Of a DNA stretch of 33,030 bases, positions 21,739 through 29,814 are shown one piece after another. The translations under genes were made by a program, and so were the position numbers. Every line of letters starts with the position of its first letter. The stretch's first letter is position 1. Source of the DNA: Pseudomonas sp. PH1b (GTDB lineage: Bacteria; Pseudomonadota; Gammaproteobacteria; Pseudomonadales; Pseudomonadaceae). The notes under the pieces were generated by a model. It was not told the DNA's origin. It did not search any database and saw only the letters and a list, made by a program, of their open reading frames with translations. The stretch is taken from positions 1-33,030 of the forward strand of contig NZ_AYMU01000061.1 in assembly GCF_000633395.1 (NCBI RefSeq), written 5' to 3'.

Positions 21739-21974
21739 GGTTGTATCCCGAAAAGACTGCACGGTATGGGGTAATTTTTTTATAGGGCTAACATGAGGGC
21801 GATAAACGCTGGCGATGCGCCATTCATTTGGCGTCAGCTTAACAGACACATCCTCAGTGAATTTAAGATTTTTCTTATCTTGGTCCGGTAAAGAGGGGGC
21901 GCAAGGTCAAAGCGCTGTCGACAGAAGTGCCTGTGCTAAGCTGGCGACCCTTTTTTATCAGTGGAGTCTTGGCG
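21739..21974. promoter_or_regulatory. Divergent vfr / osmC control region
   Basis: Non-coding. It includes AT-rich stretches (near 21766-21785 and 21866-21880), a small TAAGA/TCTTA dyad near 21867-21880, and a GTGGAG site for osmC near 21961-21966. I see no clear CRP consensus half-sites, so Vfr autoregulation is not supported by eye. Confidence 0.45.
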
Positions 21975-22397
21975 ATGAAGGCACGCATCCAATGGGCTGG
22001 TGAAGCCATGTTCCTCGGTGAGTCGGGCAGTGGCCATGTTGTGGTGATGGATGGTCCACCAGAAGCCGGTGGCCGAAACCTGGGTGTTCGCCCCATGGAG
22101 ATGCTTTTGCTCGGCGTGGGTGGTTGCAGCAACTTCGATGTGGTCAGCATCCTGAAGAAGTCGCGCCAGGCGGTCGAGAGCTGCGAGGCCTTCCTCGATG
22201 CCGAGCGTGCCACCGAGGATCCCAAGGTCTTCACCAAGATACACATGCACTTCGTGGTCAAGGGCCGGGGCCTGAAGGAAGCCCAGGTCAAGCGGGCCAT
22301 CGAACTGTCCGCCGAGAAGTACTGCTCGGCGTCGATCATGCTCGGTGCCGCCGGAGTGGTCATTACTCACGATTACGAGATTGTCGAACTGGGCTGA
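21975..22397 (+). CDS. OsmC/Ohr-family protein
   Basis: A thiol peroxidase-type protein, 140 residues. The two redox cysteines are present: C51 in GVGGCSNFD and C117 in AEKYCSAS, spaced as in OsmC/YhfA. Start 21975 is chosen for the GGAG eight bases before it. It would reduce organic hydroperoxides; whether it is OsmC, Ohr or the YhfA-like branch is not settled. It lies divergent from vfr and ends at a strong terminator. Confidence 0.88.
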   Translation: MKARIQWAGEAMFLGESGSGHVVVMDGPPEAGGRNLGVRPMEMLLLGVGGCSNFDVVSILKKSRQAVESCEAFLDAERATEDPKVFTKIHMHFVVKGRGLKEAQVKRAIELSAEKYCSASIMLGAAGVVITHDYEIVELG

Positions 22398-22423
22398 ACT
22401 ACCAGCGCTTTCACCGACAAAGG

Positions 22424-22450
22424 AAAAGGGCGCCTCGATGGCGCCCTTTT
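22424..22450. terminator. Bidirectional intrinsic terminator osmC / coq7
   Basis: AAAAGGGCGCC and GGCGCCCTTTT form an 11-bp stem with loop TCGAT, with T on both strands. It fits between the convergent osmC and coq7 genes. Confidence 0.9.
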
Positions 22451-22470
22451 TCATATTCGGTGCTGGAGAT

Positions 22471-23118
22471 TCAGATCCGGTAAGTGCTTTTGGTCATGAC
22501 CTTGGCCAGCAGGCTCATGCCGAACTTCACCGGGGCGGGGAAGCGGAAGCCACCGGCTTCGAGGGCAGTTTCGGCGTGGTGTTCTTCGTCGATGCGCATC
22601 TGTTCGAGAATGGCGCGGGACTTTTCGTCTTCCGCCGGCAGTTGCTCCAGATGTTCGTTCAGGTGCTTGCACACTTGATCTTCAGTGGCAGCCACGAAGC
22701 CCAGGCTGACTTTGTCGCTGATCAGGCCGGCAGCGGCGCCGATACCGAAGGACAGGCCGTAGAACAACGGATTGAGCACACTGGGATGGCTGCCCAACTG
22801 GCGGATGCGTTGTTCGCACCAGGCCAGGTGGTCGATTTCTTCCTCGGCGGCATGCTCCATGGCCTTGCGCACCTGAGGCAGCTTGGCGGTCAGGGCCTGG
22901 CCCTGGTACAGCGCCTGGGCACAGACTTCCCCGGTATGGTTGATGCGCATGAGCCCGGCGACGTGCCGGGTGTCCTCGTCACTCATCTGCGCTTCCGGCT
23001 GCACGATGGCGGGCGAGGGGCGATAAGGTTGGCCGCTGAAAGGCAGCAGCGTGCGCATGGCCATATCGGCCTGCAGCAGCAGACGGTCGATCGGCGAGTA
23101 GTGACGTTGGGTAGTCAT
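22471..23118 (-). CDS. coq7: 2-polyprenyl-3-methyl-6-methoxy-1,4-benzoquinone monooxygenase
   Basis: The di-iron hydroxylase that adds the last ring hydroxyl in ubiquinone synthesis. It is 215 residues, membrane-associated. Iron ligands are present: E64, E94 and H97 (EEEIDH), E146, E178 and H181 (RIDEEHHAE). The central hydrophobic stretch (about 120-142) is the usual membrane-binding region. It starts 35 bp from a nearly perfect palindrome at 23153-23169. In PAO1 speD lies between the OsmC gene and coq7; it is absent here. Confidence 0.94.
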   Translation of the reverse strand: MTTQRHYSPIDRLLLQADMAMRTLLPFSGQPYRPSPAIVQPEAQMSDEDTRHVAGLMRINHTGEVCAQALYQGQALTAKLPQVRKAMEHAAEEEIDHLAWCEQRIRQLGSHPSVLNPLFYGLSFGIGAAAGLISDKVSLGFVAATEDQVCKHLNEHLEQLPAEDEKSRAILEQMRIDEEHHAETALEAGGFRFPAPVKFGMSLLAKVMTKSTYRI

Positions 23119-23152
23119 GCTTATCTCCGGGAAGAATCACGGCGGCCAGTTT

Positions 23153-23221
23153 ACTCCAATCATTGGAGTGAAACCTGCGCTGGATCAGCGCACCCTCGCC
23201 TGGGGCATGGCGAGAGGGCGC
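23153..23221. promoter_or_regulatory. Series of three dyads between HIT gene and coq7
   Basis: ACTCCAAT/ATTGGAGT with one central base (23153-23169, extendable by GTTT/AAAC), TGCGCTG/CAGCGCA with loop GAT (23176-23192), and a CCCTCGCC/GGCGAGAGGG stem with bulge (about 23193-23219). They may end the HIT transcript and/or control coq7. The first is the most operator-like. Confidence 0.5.
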
Positions 23222-23243
23222 TGCAGAAGGGGGCTTGGGTCAA

Positions 23244-23582
23244 TCAGCCCGGAGGCCAGTTCATCTGGCGCTGACCCAGTACGTGCATGTGGATGTGGTA
23301 GACGGTCTGTCCGCCCAGCTCATTGCAATTCATCACCACTCGGAACCCGTCCTCGCAGCCTTGCTCCTTGGCCAGGCGCTGGGCGGTGAACAGGATGTGT
23401 CCGGCCAGGGCCTTGTCGTCCTCGGTGAGATCGTTGAGGGTGCGGATGGGCTTTTTCGGAATCACCAGGAAATGCACCGGTGCTTGCGGGGCAATATCAT
23501 GGAAGGCCAGAACCTGGTCATCCTCGTAGATGATCTTTGCAGGTATTTCTCTGTTGATGATCTTGGTGAACAGAGTATCCAC
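23244..23582 (-). CDS. HIT-family nucleotide-binding protein
   Basis: A histidine-triad hydrolase of the HinT type, 112 residues. The triad H96-x-H98-x-H100 is in TVYHIHMHVLGQRQMNWPPG. It starts at GTG 23582 because GGAG is eight bases upstream and this gives the family length; an ATG 87 bases further out lies in non-conserved sequence. HinT proteins hydrolyse AMP-lysine-like phosphoramidates. It follows the SDR gene at 74 bp on the same strand. Confidence 0.9.
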   Translation of the reverse strand: MDTLFTKIINREIPAKIIYEDDQVLAFHDIAPQAPVHFLVIPKKPIRTLNDLTEDDKALAGHILFTAQRLAKEQGCEDGFRVVMNCNELGGQTVYHIHMHVLGQRQMNWPPG

Positions 23583-23656
23583 AGCTGTTTCTCCATTGGT
23601 TGGTCCGGGCTGAGTGTACTCAGGCTCACGATGTGCGCCCAGCCCCGACCGGGTGC

Positions 23657-24445
23657 TTAACGAGGGCAATAAGCCCGATTGACGTAACCGACGATCTTGC
23701 GAGTCAGCCAGCGCGAACCCAGGCGGCTGCTGAAGGCCATCCAGCGGTTAAGGCGGCCGGGAATGATGATCGCGCGGTTCTTTTCCAAGGCGCGGACTGC
23801 GTAGAGTGCGACTTCCTCGGGGCTCATCAGCAGTGTGCTGTCGTTGAGCTTCTCGGTGTCCATCTGTGCGGTGCGAAAGAACGCAGTGCGGGTTGGGCCT
23901 GGGCAGAGTACCGAGACCTTGACCGCGCATTTCTTCAGCTCTTCACGCAATCCTTCGGAAAAGTGCAGGACATAGGCCTTGCTGGCGTAGTAGGTGCTCA
24001 TCCAGGGGCCGGGATAGAAGGCGGCCACCGAGGCGACATTGAGAATCTGCCCGCCGCCCAGCAGTGCCATGCTGTTGCCCAGGGCGTGGCACAAGCGGGT
24101 CAGGGCGAGGATGTTGACTTCGATCAGGTCCTGCTCGGTCATCCAGTCCTGGGCCAGGAACGGTCCACTGGTACCAATGCCGGCGCAGTTGACCAGCAGG
24201 TCGATCTGCCGGTCACCTTCCTCCAGTTCCAGCAGGAAGCCGGACAGGCGCAGGGGCTCACCCAGGTCGCAGGCGCGAAACAACACTTCGACGCCGAAAC
24301 GCTGGGTCAGCTCCAGGGCGATGGCTTCCAACTGATCACGCTGACGGGCCACGAGAATCAGGTTGCGGCCGCGCCGGGCCAGCGCTTCGGCCAGGGCCAG
24401 GCCTATGCCGCTGGAAGCACCGGTGATCAGGGCGTAACGGGTCAT
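23657..24445 (-). CDS. Short-chain dehydrogenase/reductase
   Basis: A classical SDR of 262 residues. Cofactor motif TGASSGIG (8-15), NAG-like CAGIG at about 87-91, catalytic S139, Y152 and K156 (STYYASK). The start at 24445 (MTRYALITG) has GGAGAAGTGC directly upstream. C-terminal residues about 220-250 (RAIIIPGRLNRWMAFSSRLG) are the basic tail common in the YdfG-like/SDR-e branch of this family. Substrate is not known. Confidence 0.88.
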   Translation of the reverse strand: MTRYALITGASSGIGLALAEALARRGRNLILVARQRDQLEAIALELTQRFGVEVLFRACDLGEPLRLSGFLLELEEGDRQIDLLVNCAGIGTSGPFLAQDWMTEQDLIEVNILALTRLCHALGNSMALLGGGQILNVASVAAFYPGPWMSTYYASKAYVLHFSEGLREELKKCAVKVSVLCPGPTRTAFFRTAQMDTEKLNDSTLLMSPEEVALYAVRALEKNRAIIIPGRLNRWMAFSSRLGSRWLTRKIVGYVNRAYCPR

Positions 24446-24471
24446 GCACTTCTCCATCGCAACGGCCGGTT

Positions 24472-24496
24472 GCCTGCGACAGGGAGAGTCGCAGGC
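24472..24496 (-). terminator. Hairpin between DUF805 gene and SDR gene
   Basis: GCCTGCGAC (24472-24480) and GTCGCAGGC (24488-24496) pair perfectly over 9 bp. No T-run follows on the minus strand, so termination is possible but not certain. Confidence 0.5.
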
Positions 24497-24506
24497 GCGG
24501 ACGCGT

Positions 24507-25430
24507 TTATTCTTGCTCGGATTCTACAGAGGGCGCGGCGCTATCGGCCGGTTCGGCGTCTTCATCCACGCTGGTGGAGTCGATGGTTTCGCTGTAGCTG
24601 GCCTCGCTGTAGCGATCTTCCAGGGAGCTCAGGCCGCCGGCCACAACGCCGACGATCAGCAGGACGATCAGCACCACCCACATCCATGACAGAACCTTGA
24701 CCGCCGTGGTGTTGGGCGGAGGCGGCGCGCCATAGCGGTTGGCCACGTTGCTGCCTGGGCTGACCATCAATACCAGCGGGAAGATGCTGCCGACGATCGG
24801 TACGAAGTTCAGCAACCACAGCCAGCCCGACCAGCCCAGGTCGTGCAGGCGCTGTACGCTGATCTGGATGCTGACGACGATGGAGCCGATAAACAGGATG
24901 GCGCCGACGAAAATGCCCAGTCCCATGAGCAGACCGGAGTTGGTTATCGCGCTGAACAGGATGCCGACGAAGGCGCCGACACCGAGCAAGGCAATGATGA
25001 TCACGGTCAGGACCAGGGTCCAGGCCAGGTAGCGCAGGCGACCAATCCGGCCCTGAAAACTGAAGGGGTTCAGTGTCGCGTACTGGGGAATGGCTTCGCC
25101 GACGGTGGCTTGAGGTGGCGCGTAGGGCGAATTGCTGGTGTTGGCCGGGCGTGGAGGCGGGGCGGCTGTTACCGAATCCAGGCTCAGGTCCAGGGACTGC
25201 TCGGCTTGGATCCTGGCGTCGATGCCTGCCTTCTTCAAGGCTTCGAGATAGCGGTCGGCGTCGGCCTGGGTCAGGTCGCGCTTGAGCTCCACCCATTGTC
25301 CTGTGAACAGGCGTTCCACCGCCGTGGTGTCGCTTTTGAACAGTTCGGCCAGGTTCAGTTGGGCGGTGGACTTTTCGACTCCGGGCAGCAGCGTGCCGTC
25401 GAACACAATCTTGTAGCGGGTCTCGCTCAT
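24507..25430 (-). CDS. DUF805 membrane protein with N-terminal extra domain
   Basis: A 307-residue inner-membrane protein of unknown role. The first ~80 residues form a soluble domain (MSETRYKIVFDGTLLPGVEK start; LKKAGIDARIQAE end) that looks like a sensor of the ribosomal-protein-like or SHOCT type; I do not identify it. After a Pro-rich linker, a DUF805 domain (about 120-235) holds four hydrophobic spans and the family motif QRLHDLGWSGWLWLL. One more span (about 245-268) and an acidic tail follow. The start ATG (25430) is 95 bp from the NMO gene. Confidence 0.85.
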   Translation of the reverse strand: MSETRYKIVFDGTLLPGVEKSTAQLNLAELFKSDTTAVERLFTGQWVELKRDLTQADADRYLEALKKAGIDARIQAEQSLDLSLDSVTAAPPPRPANTSNSPYAPPQATVGEAIPQYATLNPFSFQGRIGRLRYLAWTLVLTVIIIALLGVGAFVGILFSAITNSGLLMGLGIFVGAILFIGSIVVSIQISVQRLHDLGWSGWLWLLNFVPIVGSIFPLVLMVSPGSNVANRYGAPPPPNTTAVKVLSWMWVVLIVLLIVGVVAGGLSSLEDRYSEASYSETIDSTSVDEDAEPADSAAPSVESEQE

Positions 25431-25525
25431 GGGGGCATCCCTGTCACTTGAAAAGAAGGTTTACACAAAAGATGCGTAGTTTAAGGCCAGCGCCCCCTCA
25501 CTGGCCAAGAAACAATGAGAACGGC

Positions 25526-26494
25526 TTAGCGTGGCCAGTGTTTGCTCAATCGGGCCGAAGATTCCTGGGCCGCGCGATATTCGTTGTCCAGGCGGGCGAT
25601 CAGTTGATCAATGTTCGGCAAGTCGTCGATTTCACCGACTCCCTGGCCTGCTGACCACACGGTTTTCCAGGCTTTGGCTTCATCGCTGATGGGCTTGAGC
25701 TTGGCGCCGAAATTGACTTCACCCTTGCCTTGCAGGGCGGCCAGGTCGAAGCCGGCATTCTCCAGGCTCTGGCGCATGAAGCTGGCGGGAACCCCAGAGA
25801 CCGCGGCGGTGTGGACGATGTCTGCGGCGCGAGAGTTCAGCAGCATGTCCTTGTAGGCTTGCGGGGCATGGCTTTCGGTTGTGCCGATAAAGCGGGTGCC
25901 CAGGTACGCCAGGTCAGCGCCAAGCAGTTGCGCGGCAAGAATCTCGTGGCCGCGGTTCAGGCAGCCGGCCAGCAGCAAGGTCTTGTCGAAGAACTGGCGG
26001 ATTTCGGCGACCAGGGAGAATGGGCTCCAGGTCCCGGCGTGTCCTCCTGCGCCGGCGGCAACGGCAATCAGCCCATCGACACCTGCTTGTGCCGCCTTCT
26101 CCGCATGACGGCGGGTGGTCACGTCGTGAAAGACCAGGCCTCCGTAGCTGTGCACGGCATCCACTACCTCTTTGACCGCCCCGAGGCTGGTGATGATGAT
26201 TGGTACTTTGTGCTCGATGCAAATCTCCAGGTCGGCCTGAAGGCGCGGGTTGCTGTTGTGCACGATCAGGTTCACGGCGTAGGGGGCAGGGTTCTCCAGC
26301 TTGGCCAGCCCCGCCTCGATCTCCTCGAGCCAGGCCTTGAAGCCACTGCTTTCGCGCTGGTTGAGTGCCGGAAAGCTGCCCACCACGCCATTGCGGCAGC
26401 AAGCCAGGACCAGTTCAGGGTTGGAGATCAGGAACATCGGAGCGGCTACCACTGGCAGGCGCAGGCGTTGTTCGAGCAGAGCGGGCAGTGACAT
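25526..26494 (-). CDS. Nitronate monooxygenase family protein
   Basis: An FMN-binding TIM-barrel oxidoreductase of the 2-nitropropane dioxygenase type, 322 residues. FMN-site elements are visible: VVAAPMFLISNPEL at the start, IIITSLGAV, GLIAVAAGAGGHAGTWSPFSL (phosphate region) and GADLAYLGTRFIGTTES. The His of AGGHAG is the family's catalytic-base candidate. Natural substrate is uncertain. It is minus-strand and upstream of the DUF805 gene; hemJ lies 33 bp upstream on the same strand. Confidence 0.88.
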   Translation of the reverse strand: MSLPALLEQRLRLPVVAAPMFLISNPELVLACCRNGVVGSFPALNQRESSGFKAWLEEIEAGLAKLENPAPYAVNLIVHNSNPRLQADLEICIEHKVPIIITSLGAVKEVVDAVHSYGGLVFHDVTTRRHAEKAAQAGVDGLIAVAAGAGGHAGTWSPFSLVAEIRQFFDKTLLLAGCLNRGHEILAAQLLGADLAYLGTRFIGTTESHAPQAYKDMLLNSRAADIVHTAAVSGVPASFMRQSLENAGFDLAALQGKGEVNFGAKLKPISDEAKAWKTVWSAGQGVGEIDDLPNIDQLIARLDNEYRAAQESSARLSKHWPR

Positions 26495-26527
26495 TGGAGT
26501 ACCCCCAGGGGATGCGACTAGTAAGAG

Positions 26528-26959
26528 TTAGAACGGCCGTACAACGACCAAAATTACAATAGCCAGCAATATCAGAACCGGTACTTCATTGAACCAGCGA
26601 TAAAAGACATGGCTGCGGGTGTTTTCGCCACGGGCAAAGCGTTTCACCTGGGCGCCGCACATATGGTGATAGCCGATCAGGATCACCACCAGGGTCAGCT
26701 TGGCATGCATCCAGCCACCCTGGCCGAAGTAGGCGCTGGGGTTGAGGCTGATCAGCCAGATGCCGAAGATCAGCGTTGCGATCATCGCCGGCCCCATGAT
26801 GAAGCGGTACAGCTTGCGCTCCATCAGGCAGAAGCGTTCACGACTGATGCTGTCTTCGCTTTGGGCGTGATAGACGAACAGCCGCGGCAGGTAGAAGAGG
26901 CCGGCAAACCAGCAGACCACGCTGACGATATGAAAGGCTTTGAGCCATAGATAGAGCAT
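26528..26959 (-). CDS. hemJ: Protoporphyrinogen IX oxidase HemJ
   Basis: An inner-membrane haem-synthesis enzyme that oxidises protoporphyrinogen IX in bacteria lacking HemG/HemY. The 143 residues form four spans. The family's invariant His (H10 in LKAFHIVSVVCWFAGLFYLP) and Lys (K87 in WMHAKLTL) are present. It starts at ATG 26959, divergent from argC with 135 bp between the starts. The nitronate monooxygenase gene follows it. Confidence 0.9.
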   Translation of the reverse strand: MLYLWLKAFHIVSVVCWFAGLFYLPRLFVYHAQSEDSISRERFCLMERKLYRFIMGPAMIATLIFGIWLISLNPSAYFGQGGWMHAKLTLVVILIGYHHMCGAQVKRFARGENTRSHVFYRWFNEVPVLILLAIVILVVVRPF

Positions 26960-27029
26960 TTTTAGTTATTCCCAGGTTCACGGTGGCGAGGATAGTAGAG
27001 GGTAGAGCGTCCGTACGTCACCTTGACGG

Positions 27030-27058
27030 TTGTCGCAGGGGCGCGCCGCCCCTATTAT
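27030..27058 (+). promoter_or_regulatory. Candidate argC promoter with palindromic spacer
   Basis: TTGTCG (27030-27035) and TATTAT (27053-27058) are separated by 17 bases. The spacer contains AGGGGCG/CGCCCCT with a 3-bp loop (27037-27053), a perfect dyad that overlaps the first T of the -10. A regulator that binds between the hexamers is one reading. Confidence 0.5.
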
Positions 27059-27094
27059 CGGCAGCTTTCCAGTGGGTTCGTTGAGGGCAGGTTT

Positions 27095-28129
27095 ATGGTC
27101 AAGGTCGGTATTGTCGGCGGCACGGGTTACACCGGTGTCGAACTGCTGCGTCTGTTGGCACAGCATCCGCAGGCTCGCGTGGAAGTCATCACTTCGCGAT
27201 CCGAGGCCGGTCTGGCTGTAGCCGATATGTACCCGAACCTGCGTGGCCACTATGACGGCCTGGCCTTCAGCGTGCCGGACATCAAGACCCTGGGCGCCTG
27301 TGACGTGGTGTTTTTCGCCACGCCCCATGGAGTTGCCCACGCGCTAGCTGGCGAATTACTGGCGGCGGGCACCAAGGTCATTGACCTGTCGGCGGATTTC
27401 CGCCTGCAGGATGCCGATGAGTGGGCCAAGTGGTATGGCCAGCCCCATGGCGCACCGGAACTGCTGGACGAGGCGGTCTACGGCCTGCCTGAGGTCAACC
27501 GCGAGCAAATCCGCAAGGCGCGTCTGATTGCCGTTCCAGGCTGCTATCCGACCGCCACCCAGTTGGGGTTCCTGCCGTTGCTAGAGGCTGGTCTTGCCGA
27601 TACCAGCCGCTTGATTGCCGACTGCAAGTCCGGCGTCAGCGGCGCGGGCCGTGGCGCGAGCGTAGGGTCGCTGTATTCGGAAACCTCCGAGAGCATGAAG
27701 GCCTATGCCGTTAAAGGGCATCGCCATCTGCCGGAAATTCGCCAGGGCCTGCGCCGGGCGTCGGGCAAGGATGTCGGGTTGACCTTCGTGCCGCACCTGA
27801 CGCCAATGATTCGTGGCATCCACTCGACGCTCTATGCAACGGTTGTGGATAAGTCGGTTGATCTGCAGGCGCTGTTCGAGAAGCGCTATGCCAACGAGCC
27901 GTTTGTCGATGTCATGCCGGCCGGCAGCCACCCGGAAACCCGCAGCGTGCGCGGTGCCAACGTGTGCCGGATTGCAGTGCATCGCCCTCAGAACGATGAT
28001 CTGGTGGTGGTACTGTCGGTGATCGACAACCTGGTCAAGGGGGCTTCGGGCCAGGCCGTGCAGAACCTCAATATCCTGTTTGGCCTGGATGAGCGTCTGG
28101 GGCTTTCCCACGCGGGCATGCTGCCTTAA
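27095..28129 (+). CDS. argC: N-acetyl-gamma-glutamyl-phosphate reductase
   Basis: It reduces N-acetylglutamyl phosphate to the semialdehyde, the third step of arginine synthesis. The 344-residue protein has the NADP Rossmann start MVKVGIVGGTGYTGVELLRLL, catalytic C150 in VPGCYPTATQLG, and the conserved H in PHLTPMIRGIHST. The ATG 27095 is chosen for length and for GAGG upstream. A strong terminator follows. Confidence 0.96.
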   Translation: MVKVGIVGGTGYTGVELLRLLAQHPQARVEVITSRSEAGLAVADMYPNLRGHYDGLAFSVPDIKTLGACDVVFFATPHGVAHALAGELLAAGTKVIDLSADFRLQDADEWAKWYGQPHGAPELLDEAVYGLPEVNREQIRKARLIAVPGCYPTATQLGFLPLLEAGLADTSRLIADCKSGVSGAGRGASVGSLYSETSESMKAYAVKGHRHLPEIRQGLRRASGKDVGLTFVPHLTPMIRGIHSTLYATVVDKSVDLQALFEKRYANEPFVDVMPAGSHPETRSVRGANVCRIAVHRPQNDDLVVVLSVIDNLVKGASGQAVQNLNILFGLDERLGLSHAGMLP

Positions 28130-28146
28130 GGGGGGTTGGCGGTTGA

Positions 28147-28177
28147 GCAGAAGGGCCCGTCTGACGGGCCTTTCTGC
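28147..28177 (+). terminator. Intrinsic terminator after argC
   Basis: GCAGAAGGGCCCGT and ACGGGCCTTTCTGC pair (one G/T mismatch) around loop CTG. The stem is about 14 bp. Confidence 0.8.
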
Positions 28178-28221
28178 GTTATGCGGACAGCTGTACGACT
28201 ATTGATATACCGTAACAATAG

Positions 28222-28251
28222 TTGACCGCTTTTCTAGGAGAAGCGGATAAT
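28222..28251 (+). promoter_or_regulatory. erpA promoter with palindrome filling the spacer
   Basis: TTGACC (28222-28227) and GATAAT (28246-28251) are separated by 18 bases. CCGCTTTTC and GAGAAGCGG (28226-28246), around TAG, form an inverted repeat with one mismatch that spans the whole spacer. The 48 bp to erpA include a GGGAG ribosome binding site. Confidence 0.6.
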
Positions 28252-28298
28252 GCGCGTCATTACGCAGTATGGCGGCTTAACGCCGGGAGATAGTCAGC

Positions 28299-28649
28299 AT
28301 GAGCGTTGAATCCTTCACCCCCACGGCTTTGCAATTCACTCAAGGTGCAGCGCACAAGGTGAAGACCCTGGTCGATGAAGAGGGTAATGATCGCTTGAAG
28401 CTGCGCGTATTCGTTACGGGCGGCGGTTGTTCGGGGTTTCAGTACGGTTTCACTTTCGATGAGGATGTGGCCGATGATGACACCATCGTTGAGCGCGAAG
28501 GCGTGAGCCTGGTGGTCGACCCCATGAGTTTTCAGTACCTGGCCGGTGCTGAGGTGGACTACCAGGAAGGCCTGGAAGGTTCGCGTTTCGTGATCAAGAA
28601 CCCTAACGCCACCACTACCTGTGGTTGTGGGTCTTCGTTCTCGATCTGA
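28299..28649 (+). CDS. erpA: Iron-sulfur cluster insertion protein ErpA
   Basis: An A-type carrier that delivers Fe-S clusters to target enzymes such as IspG. The 116-residue protein has the three cluster cysteines C44 (GGGCSGFQYG), C108 and C110 (TTCGCGSSFSI). GGGAG is near the ATG. It is flanked by a strong promoter-like region and a terminator, so it forms a single-gene unit between argC and anmK. Confidence 0.95.
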   Translation: MSVESFTPTALQFTQGAAHKVKTLVDEEGNDRLKLRVFVTGGGCSGFQYGFTFDEDVADDDTIVEREGVSLVVDPMSFQYLAGAEVDYQEGLEGSRFVIKNPNATTTCGCGSSFSI

Positions 28650-28675
28650 TCAGTCGGCGAAAGCTTTCTATCCAG

Positions 28676-28707
28676 CGCCGCAGGGCCTTACGGTCCTGCG
28701 GCGTTTT
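28676..28707. terminator. Intrinsic terminator after erpA
   Basis: CGCCGCAGG (28676-28684) pairs with CCTGCGGCG (28695-28703), followed by TTTT. It lies between the convergent erpA and anmK. Confidence 0.88.
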
Positions 28708-28719
28708 GCTGCCTGGCGA

Positions 28720-29811
28720 TCAGGCAGGATAGATGGCGCCCAAGATTCGCAGGCCACGGGCGCCGGTAACGCTTGGGCGATTGGCGGCGATGCCTTCCAG
28801 GCAGCAGTGGGCGAGCCAGGCGAAGGCCATGGCCTCTACCCAGTCAGGATCTATGCCATAAGCTGCGGTGGTGTCGACCCGGGTCCTGGGCAGCAGTGCG
28901 GCCAAGCGATTCATCAATGTCAGGTTATGGGCGCCGCCGCCACACACCAGAAGCTCCTGCGTATCGCCTTGGGCAGTCTGCAAGGATTCGACGATGGTCA
29001 ATGCGGTCAGTTCAAGCAGCGTTGCCTGTACATCCTCAGGAGCCATGCTGGGATGTTGGGCCAGATGTTGTTGCAGCCACTCGAGATTGAAGACTTCGCG
29101 GCCAGTGCTCTTGGGGCCGTGGGTGGCAAAGAACGGATCACTGAGCAAGGTCTTCAAAAAACCTGGGACCAGCTTTCCGCTAGCAGCCCATTGGCCGTTG
29201 TAATCGAAGTTGTCCCCGCGTTGGATCTGTATCCAGGCATCAAGCAGCACATTGCCTGGCCCACAATCAAAGCCGGCGACCGGTTTGCCGGTTTCGATCA
29301 GGCTCAAGTTGCTGAACCCCCCGACATTCAGAACCGCGCGGTTCCCCGTGCGCTGCTGGAACAGGGCTTCGTGAAAGGCCGGGACCAGTGGGGCACCTTG
29401 TCCACCTGCGGCTACATCGCGACTGCGAAAGTCACTGACGACGGTTATGCCTGTGAGCTCGGTCAGCAGCGCCGAGTTACCTATTTGTACGGTGAACCCG
29501 CGACTGGGTTCATGGCGTACGGTTTGCCCGTGGCTGCCGATGGCGCGGATGTCTTCAGCTTGCAGTTGCTGTTTTTGCAGGAGGTCGTGGATGCCCTCGG
29601 ACGCCAGCTTGACCCAATGCTGCTGAGCAATGGCAGAGCGGGCGATCTCGTCGGGGCCACTGGCGCACAAGCTCAAGAGCTCGGCGCGCAGGGTTTCAGG
29701 CATGGGGATATAGCAGGTGGCGATCAGCTTGATTGTCGGATCTTGTTCAATCAGGGCAATGTCCAGGCCGTCTAGGCTGGTGCCGGACATCACCCCTATG
29801 TAGAGCGCCAT
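28720..29811 (-). CDS. anmK: Anhydro-N-acetylmuramic acid kinase
   Basis: It cleaves and phosphorylates 1,6-anhydroMurNAc to MurNAc-6-phosphate in murein recycling. The 363-residue protein has the ASKHA-fold starter MALYIGVMSGTSLDGLDIAL, the GFDCGPGNVLLDAWIQ loop and the AnmK-typical CGGGAHNLTLMNRLAALLP near the C-terminus. The start ATG is at 29811, three bases past the mepM stop, so it is co-transcribed with mepM. Its product is dephosphorylated by MupP (not in the window) and then used by AmgK, encoded at 1849-2874. Confidence 0.95.
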   Translation of the reverse strand: MALYIGVMSGTSLDGLDIALIEQDPTIKLIATCYIPMPETLRAELLSLCASGPDEIARSAIAQQHWVKLASEGIHDLLQKQQLQAEDIRAIGSHGQTVRHEPSRGFTVQIGNSALLTELTGITVVSDFRSRDVAAGGQGAPLVPAFHEALFQQRTGNRAVLNVGGFSNLSLIETGKPVAGFDCGPGNVLLDAWIQIQRGDNFDYNGQWAASGKLVPGFLKTLLSDPFFATHGPKSTGREVFNLEWLQQHLAQHPSMAPEDVQATLLELTALTIVESLQTAQGDTQELLVCGGGAHNLTLMNRLAALLPRTRVDTTAAYGIDPDWVEAMAFAWLAHCCLEGIAANRPSVTGARGLRILGAIYPA

Positions 29812-29814
29812 GAC

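Noticed and set aside
22345..23274. Plus-strand frame over coq7
   Set aside because: The minus strand encodes Coq7 with all its iron ligands; the plus frame has no domain.
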